This document shows, one piece after another, positions 42,305-47,048 of a DNA stretch of 47,048 nt (positions are counted from its first letter, which is position 1; the number at the start of each line of letters is the position of its first letter). A program made the translations under genes and the position numbers. The notes beneath the pieces were generated by a model that was not told the DNA's origin, made no database searches, and worked only from the letters and a program-made list of their open reading frames with translations. This DNA comes from Hyphomicrobiaceae bacterium (GTDB lineage: Bacteria; Pseudomonadota; Alphaproteobacteria; Rhizobiales; Hyphomicrobiaceae), in NCBI GenBank assembly GCA_021730785.1, contig JAKFWF010000068.1:1-47048 (forward strand), in the 5' to 3' direction.

Positions 42305-43259
42305 ATCCAACTCCGAGGCGAGCATATGTAGCCAATGCGTTCGTAGACACAATCTTGCGCGTCGCTGTCGCCGGCAAGTAAGTCAGTAACGTGCCTGCCG
42401 GATCAACGTGACGATGTGGTGTATCCGAGGCGTAGAGCAGGACGTCGTCACTGCCCAGCTGGTCGATCAGACTCGTGATCGTTTCGCCTTCAAGGGGCGC
42501 ATCGAAGGGCTGCGTCGTGAAGCGCACATTCGATCTGACAAAATCGAACGGCGGCTTTTCCAGCCAGGGTGTTTCGAGCCGCACACCGCGCCAGAACTTG
42601 GCCAGCCGCCAGAGATAGAGCGGAGCCCACGTAACGCCGGACTCGATCATCACGACCTTGAGCGCGGGAAACTTCACGAACACGCCTTCGACGATGAAGC
42701 TGCCGAGCTGCGTGTGGAAACCGATCGACTGCGCGGCGTAGTCCTCGATGAGATGGCTCGGCCAGCTGGAACCCGTAACGGCATGATGATAGCTCGAACC
42801 GGCATGCACGCCGATGGCGAAGCCATGGCGTTCGGCCGCCTCGTAGATCGGCCAGTAAGAGCGATGGCCGAGCGACCGCTCGCCGAACACGAGGCCCAGG
42901 ATCTGAACGGATCGATGATCATCCTTCCAGCGCTCGATCTCGGCGACGGCCAGATCAGATGCGCCCCAGGGGATCAGCAGCGAGCCACGGAGCCACGGCT
43001 CTACGCTGAGTAAGCGATCCGCCAGCCAGTCGTTGCACGCCCGTGCGAAGGCAGCGCTCAAGTTGGCATCGCGGAATGTCGTGACAGGAAACAGGTTGTT
43101 GAGGATGGCGACGTTGTCGGCGCGTGCACCGAGAACGTGGCAGGCAAGCGCGACCGGATCGGCAGCGGCAGAGACAACGGGCAATCCTAAATCTGTGCTT
43201 CGCAAAAACTTGCGTCCTGCTGCAACTAGAAGTTTGGACGCTCGGAGACGGCGAATCAT
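42294..43259 (-). pseudogene. Second amidohydrolase (COG2159-type), 5'-truncated
   Basis: A 321-codon frame with the middle and C-terminal parts of the same family: RDANLSAAFARACNDWLAD, GVHAGSSYHHAVTGSSWPSH and LLYASDTPHRHVD. The first roughly 80-100 residues with the HxH metal site are absent; residues 1-30 (RRLRASKLLVAAG...) do not match. It overlaps the start of the downstream amidohydrolase by 11 bases, so both once formed a tandem. Probably inactive. Confidence 0.65.
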
Positions 43260-43386
43260 GGACTTGAGCGCTTTGTCTGCAACACAGAATACGAAATCGA
43301 CCTGTGGACAAACTGGCCTATTTGCGGCAGCCGAACTGCGCGGTTAGCCTCGCCGCGAGGGTTTTGTTGCTTTGATCATATGCTTC

Positions 43387-46383
43387 ATGAGGGTTATTGT
43401 GTCGTCTGAGTCGTCTCCCACCGCATCCGCGAAAAAGTCTTCCACCCTGAGCATCCGCAAGAGTTCGAAGCTCCTGCCGTTGATCATGCTGGTGCTGACC
43501 GCACTGCTGTTCGTGGCCTATGCGCTGCCCTCGGATTTCGGCAAGCTGGGCATGCTTCTCGGCATGAGGGGCGAGGCCCATTCTGCCAAATCCATTCTCA
43601 CCCATGCAGGCAACTTGTTCGCCGGTGACGATCCGAAGGGCAGCACTGATTTCTGGAAAAGCTTCGGCTTCCATCCGCTTCGCTTCATGGGCGATGTACT
43701 CTTTCCCCTTTTCAAGGCATGGCTCGAAGTATTAGGCCACGATTTCGTAGCCATCGTACAGAAGATGGTCGGCACGGTCGGCATTATCGCCGCGTACTCG
43801 CTGGTTCCCGGTATCGCCGGCCTCATCTATCGGCGGCAGTTCACGTACTGGTTTGTCGCGTCGTTCCTGCTGCTGCTCGCTGTGAATGCGTCAGGGCTGT
43901 TTCCGAAGCTTAGCATCGGTGGCGACCCCATGCCGAACTCCGGCAAGGTGTTTTTCTTCCTTCTCGCCCAGATCGTGATCTTGCTGGCTGCTTATCGACT
44001 GCGGCGCCACGGACAGCGCATGGGTTGGCTACCAGCGAGGTGGCACAACTGGGGTCTCAAGGCGCTACTGATCGCTGCAGGGCTGCTCATCTATCAGTTC
44101 TGGAACCCGATCTCGACTATCGACTTGGCCGAGCGGGACAGAGTGCTGCAGGAGCGGCAATCTCGGACTGACGACTTCAAAGCCGGCAAGGCAAGTGACG
44201 GACTGCGCGACTGCGACGACGTGCGGTGTCCAGGTTTGGTGAGCCTGGCCCTCGATCCGGCCAAGCCGGTCTACATGGGGCTCTTCGAGATCACGCATGC
44301 CGAATGGGACGCATGCAGCAGCGCGGCGCTCGAAACCAAGCCGTGCAGGAAAATCGATCGCCCCGTTGCGAGCAGCGACCGAATTCCGGTCGAAGTATCG
44401 CCCGATGACGCTCTGGTTTACCTTCAGTGGCTGAGCGGCCAGACGGGAGCGACCTATCGGCTTCCCTCCCGAGGCGAGTGGCTCGCTGCAGCCCAAGGCA
44501 ACGCTCCGCCAGGCTCGAAGTGGTCGTTCGGCGACGATCGCGAGAAGCTCGAAGAATATGCCTGGTATGCGAGGATCGGCGCGCGCTGGCCGCATCATGT
44601 CGGATTGCTCAAACCGAACGCATTCGGGCTTTACGATATGCACGGCAATGTCGCCGAATGGATCGACCGTTGTCGTCAATCCTCAGGTGCAGTTCAAGAA
44701 GGCTGCAGCACTAGGCCTGCGGCAAACGGGGGTCGGCTCACGGAGCTCCCAGCAGACCTCGAACTCCGGGAGCCGCCGCTGAGCAATGCGGACAAGGCGG
44801 GCATCCGGATCGTGCGAGAGGCCGGGAGCAAACCGCCGGCAATTGCCCCGGCGAGCCGAGTTGCGGCTGGTACGTCCCCGGAAACGGAAGCACCGGTTGC
44901 CACTGCGGCGAGTGCTCCGACGCGCTCGAGCTGGTCGATGCTGACCAGCGGCATCACAGGGTGGCTCTTCAAGTGGGAGGTGATCCTCCTCGGCCTGCCG
45001 CTGCTCTACACACTGTTCCGCAATTCCGAGACCTGGACGTCGGACAAGCCGAAGAACATCGTCATCTGCCTCGACGGCACCAGCAACAATCCTGATCAAG
45101 TCGAACAGGGCTTCGCCGCCACCACCAACGTCTACAAGCTGTTCCGCATGCTGAAGGCGGACAAGCAAGGCATGTTCGAGCCGGACGAGGTTCTCGATGC
45201 GTCGCTGTGCAAGAAGTACGGCGACAAGCAAATCGGCCTCTACTACGCGGGCGTCGGCAACACGTACGACAACGATCCGCTTCTGGCGTTCTTTGGACAA
45301 GCCACAGGGCTCGGCGCTGAAGAAGTGGTCGAGCGCGCCTACCTCGATCTCGTCCGCACCTATCGCCCCGGCGACCGGATCTTCATTTTCGGCTTCAGTC
45401 GGGGCGCCGCGATTTCCCGGCTGCTGGCGCGCGCCGTCGATGCGCGCGGTGCGCCACGGACGGTGTGGACGATCAAGCTGTTGGGAAAGCACCGGAAGCT
45501 GAGAAGCTCGAAATCGAAGCGGGCGATGCCGATCGCGGTGCTCGGTTGCTGGGACACGGTCGGCTCGTTCGGCATCGCCAAAACGATTGGCGGCTTGAAT
45601 CTGCAGCAGCTCAACTTGTTTCGGGATCTGTCCGTCCCCGACAGCGTCCGCCAAGCCTATCACATGGTGGCGCTGGACGAGCGCCGGCAGGAGTTCGAGC
45701 CGACCTTGATGGACCCCGATCCCAACCGGCCTGAACGCATCATCGAGGTGTGGTTCCCCGGCGATCACGCCAACATCGGCGGCGGATGGGCGACCGACCG
45801 GCTGTCGGATGTCGCGCTCGACTTTCTTCTGCGCCGCATCAGCAGTGGCTACGCGGACAACCAACAGGAAGCTGGCAAAGAGATCTGGGGGCTGCATCTC
45901 GTCGCGTGGAAGGCCGACAAGCTCGAACACTGGAAACGCCAGGACAGCAATCCTCTGATCGTCGATCCGGACGCGATGGGGCTGATCCAGCAGAACTTCA
46001 GCCATGTGTTCAACTATCGTCCGCGCAAGGTGCCTCCGCACGCGATGATCCACGATACCGTGTTCGACCGCATGGTCAGTTCGCTGCCACTCTACGCGCC
46101 CCAGTCGTTGTTCGATCTCAACGACGAACTCGACCGCCGGCGCGATATGATCGACGGTCAGGTGGCCAAACTCACAGAGAGCAAGCTGTTGTCCCCAGAC
46201 GATCTGAAAAAGATCGAAGGCTACAAGATGAAGCTGCGCCTCAATAGGTTCGAGGAATATTACCGAGGAGCGCTGGAGCCGTCGTTCAGCACCGAACATG
46301 TCGCCAAGGAACGGGCGCTTGCGCTCAGACCCGATGGATCACTCGATAATGACGACGCGCGCGCAAGAGTGGGTGAAAGCTGA
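43387..46383 (+). CDS. Membrane-anchored FGE-like / DUF2235 hydrolase fusion protein
   Basis: A 998-residue protein not matched to a named system. Domains in order: transmembrane segments near residues 27-46, 126-148, 153-172, 188-206 and 222-239; a formylglycine-generating-enzyme (SUMF1) fold at about 289-471 (YMGLFEITHAEWDAC, ATYRLPSRGEWLAAAQ, FGLYDMHGNVAEW) but without the usual RGGSW catalytic end; another membrane segment near 521-543; then DUF2235 from 556. The hydrolase part has VICLDGTSNN and nucleophile elbow GFSRG (669-673), plus LGCWDTVGS and FPGDHANIGGGW. Known DUF2235 members include type VI secretion phospholipases (Tle1). Orientation and target are inference. GTG 43399 is an alternative start. 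Confidence 0.8.
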   Translation: MRVIVSSESSPTASAKKSSTLSIRKSSKLLPLIMLVLTALLFVAYALPSDFGKLGMLLGMRGEAHSAKSILTHAGNLFAGDDPKGSTDFWKSFGFHPLRFMGDVLFPLFKAWLEVLGHDFVAIVQKMVGTVGIIAAYSLVPGIAGLIYRRQFTYWFVASFLLLLAVNASGLFPKLSIGGDPMPNSGKVFFFLLAQIVILLAAYRLRRHGQRMGWLPARWHNWGLKALLIAAGLLIYQFWNPISTIDLAERDRVLQERQSRTDDFKAGKASDGLRDCDDVRCPGLVSLALDPAKPVYMGLFEITHAEWDACSSAALETKPCRKIDRPVASSDRIPVEVSPDDALVYLQWLSGQTGATYRLPSRGEWLAAAQGNAPPGSKWSFGDDREKLEEYAWYARIGARWPHHVGLLKPNAFGLYDMHGNVAEWIDRCRQSSGAVQEGCSTRPAANGGRLTELPADLELREPPLSNADKAGIRIVREAGSKPPAIAPASRVAAGTSPETEAPVATAASAPTRSSWSMLTSGITGWLFKWEVILLGLPLLYTLFRNSETWTSDKPKNIVICLDGTSNNPDQVEQGFAATTNVYKLFRMLKADKQGMFEPDEVLDASLCKKYGDKQIGLYYAGVGNTYDNDPLLAFFGQATGLGAEEVVERAYLDLVRTYRPGDRIFIFGFSRGAAISRLLARAVDARGAPRTVWTIKLLGKHRKLRSSKSKRAMPIAVLGCWDTVGSFGIAKTIGGLNLQQLNLFRDLSVPDSVRQAYHMVALDERRQEFEPTLMDPDPNRPERIIEVWFPGDHANIGGGWATDRLSDVALDFLLRRISSGYADNQQEAGKEIWGLHLVAWKADKLEHWKRQDSNPLIVDPDAMGLIQQNFSHVFNYRPRKVPPHAMIHDTVFDRMVSSLPLYAPQSLFDLNDELDRRRDMIDGQVAKLTESKLLSPDDLKKIEGYKMKLRLNRFEEYYRGALEPSFSTEHVAKERALALRPDGSLDNDDARARVGES

Positions 46384-46537
46384 AGTGCGTCCGCTAGCAC
46401 CGGCCAACCTACCTCAACGCCGAGTGCAACCGCTTCTGGTCGGCTGAATGCCAACTGGCAGTCCGGAAGCTTGGCTGCGCAACAACGTATTGGCTGTGCA
46501 CCGATCCACGTAGCACAGCGCGTCAATCACCAAGCCG

Positions 46538-47048
46538 CAGGGTGACAGGGGAATCGCATTTGAAAATTCTGCTTGCCGGTAGGGCGGCAAATCGATTCTA
46601 CGGACTGGCACCCTCGATCTGGCTGGAGCTGGTGCCATGCGCGATTTCATCGAAACATTTGAAGGCCTTGATGACCCGCGCACGGGCAATGCGAAGCGCC
46701 ATGACCTGCACGAGGTGCTGCTGATCGCGTTGCTGACGACGCTGAGCGGTGGCGAGACGTGCGCCGACATGGAGTTGTTCGCCGAGACCAAACTGCCATT
46801 CCTGCGAACGTTCATGACGCTGGAAAACGGGCCGCCGTCGCACGATACTTTTTCGCGCCTGTTCCGGCTGCTGGACCCGGCGCAATTCCGCACGTGCTTC
46901 ATCGCGTTCATGCAACGCTTTGCGAGCACCTGCGAGGGCGTTATCGCGTTCGACGGCAAGTCGCTGCGCCGTTCGTTCGACAAAGCCTCGTCATCGTCGC
47001 CGTTGCACATGGTCTCGGCTTTTGCCGCTGACGCGCGGCTGGTGCTCG
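46538..47048 (+). mobile_element. ISAs1-type insertion sequence, left part
   Basis: The transposase frame is preceded by a candidate left end beginning CAGGGTGACAGGGGAATCGC at 46538. The right end is beyond the window, so the inverted repeat could not be confirmed. The IS lies 155 bases after the large fusion gene and may have carried or bounded the accessory region. Confidence 0.55.
46637..47048 (+). CDS. ISAs1-family transposase, N-terminal part
   Basis: A 137-codon partial frame cut by the window end. MRDFIETFEGLDDPRTGNAK, LHEVLLIALLTTLSGGETCA and PPSHDTFSRLFRLLDP are the N-terminal (DDE_Tnp_1-associated) features of ISAs1 transposases. The first catalytic Asp is in VIAFDGKSLRRSFD. Later Asp and Glu lie outside the window. 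Confidence 0.9.
   Translation, partial: MRDFIETFEGLDDPRTGNAKRHDLHEVLLIALLTTLSGGETCADMELFAETKLPFLRTFMTLENGPPSHDTFSRLFRLLDPAQFRTCFIAFMQRFASTCEGVIAFDGKSLRRSFDKASSSSPLHMVSAFAADARLVL

Noticed and set aside
44683-46299. 538-codon minus-strand frame antisense to the DUF2235 domain
   Set aside because: The plus-strand frame has catalytic motifs; the antisense one shows only shadow composition.
1-47048. tRNA, rRNA, CRISPR arrays, riboswitches
   Set aside because: I scanned for TPsiC-like arms, repeated spacers and known leader motifs and saw none. A program such as tRNAscan-SE or Infernal would be decisive.

Overview
The window is about 47 kb of GC-rich, densely coding DNA that reads as an alphaproteobacterial chromosome, most likely Hyphomicrobiales (Rhizobiales). 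Three things point there: the block plsC-miaB-phoH-ybeY-corC-lnt, a PraR/PhrR-type XRE regulator, and the trio DUF3108 protein / SUV3-like helicase / S4 protein. Genus cannot be read from the sequence. Both ends fall in repeats: a GC-rich palindromic repeat at base 1 and an ISAs1-type transposase cut at base 47048. The window may therefore be a contig ending in repeats. No rRNA, tRNA or CRISPR array was seen.

Layout. (1) 1-3335: a membrane molybdoenzyme operon of the SoeABC sulfite dehydrogenase / DMSO reductase type, with a nitroreductase gene and a REP/MITE-like element between subunits A and B. (2) 3314-11584: a carotenoid cluster, crtI divergent from crtE-ABC exporter-crtW-methyltransferase, converging on crtY-crtB. 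The gene set predicts beta-carotene to canthaxanthin. (3) 11581-14427: elongation factor P and its lysylation enzymes EpmA and EpmB. crtY and crtB sit at the end of the epmA-epmB transcription unit, with an ATGA overlap. (4) 14428-21956: a 54-codon gene for a tiny secreted or membrane peptide behind an unusual palindromic control region, a diheme cytochrome c-like protein with a DUF4384 C-terminus, a YeeE/YedE (TsuA-type) transporter, and a polyamine group (PLP decarboxylase, TAXI binding protein, agmatinase).

(5) 21957-22654: a 698-base gene-free stretch with three strong hairpins between two degenerate, inverted copies of the GC-rich repeat. (6) 22655-40912: mostly housekeeping genes: DUF3108 protein, helicase, S4 protein, XRE regulator, lnt, corC, ybeY, phoH, a PQQ-type sugar dehydrogenase inserted before miaB, plsC coupled to the urate hydroxylase puuD, xerC, a thioesterase, moaA and sodB. 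(7) 41072-47048: an accessory, decaying region holding a truncated DUF6880 gene fused at a breakpoint to an amidohydrolase pseudogene, a second 5'-truncated amidohydrolase, one very large intact gene and the start of an IS element.

The best candidate for something undescribed is the large protein at 43387-46383. It joins a multi-pass membrane domain, a degenerate formylglycine-generating-enzyme (FGE/SUMF1) fold, another membrane segment and a C-terminal DUF2235 alpha/beta-hydrolase with an intact GFSRG nucleophile elbow. It looks like a membrane-bound sensor-effector in a pseudogene- and IS-rich setting. The second is the wiring of carotenoid synthesis into the EF-P modification operon, together with a dedicated ABC exporter and a small membrane methyltransferase in the crt cluster.
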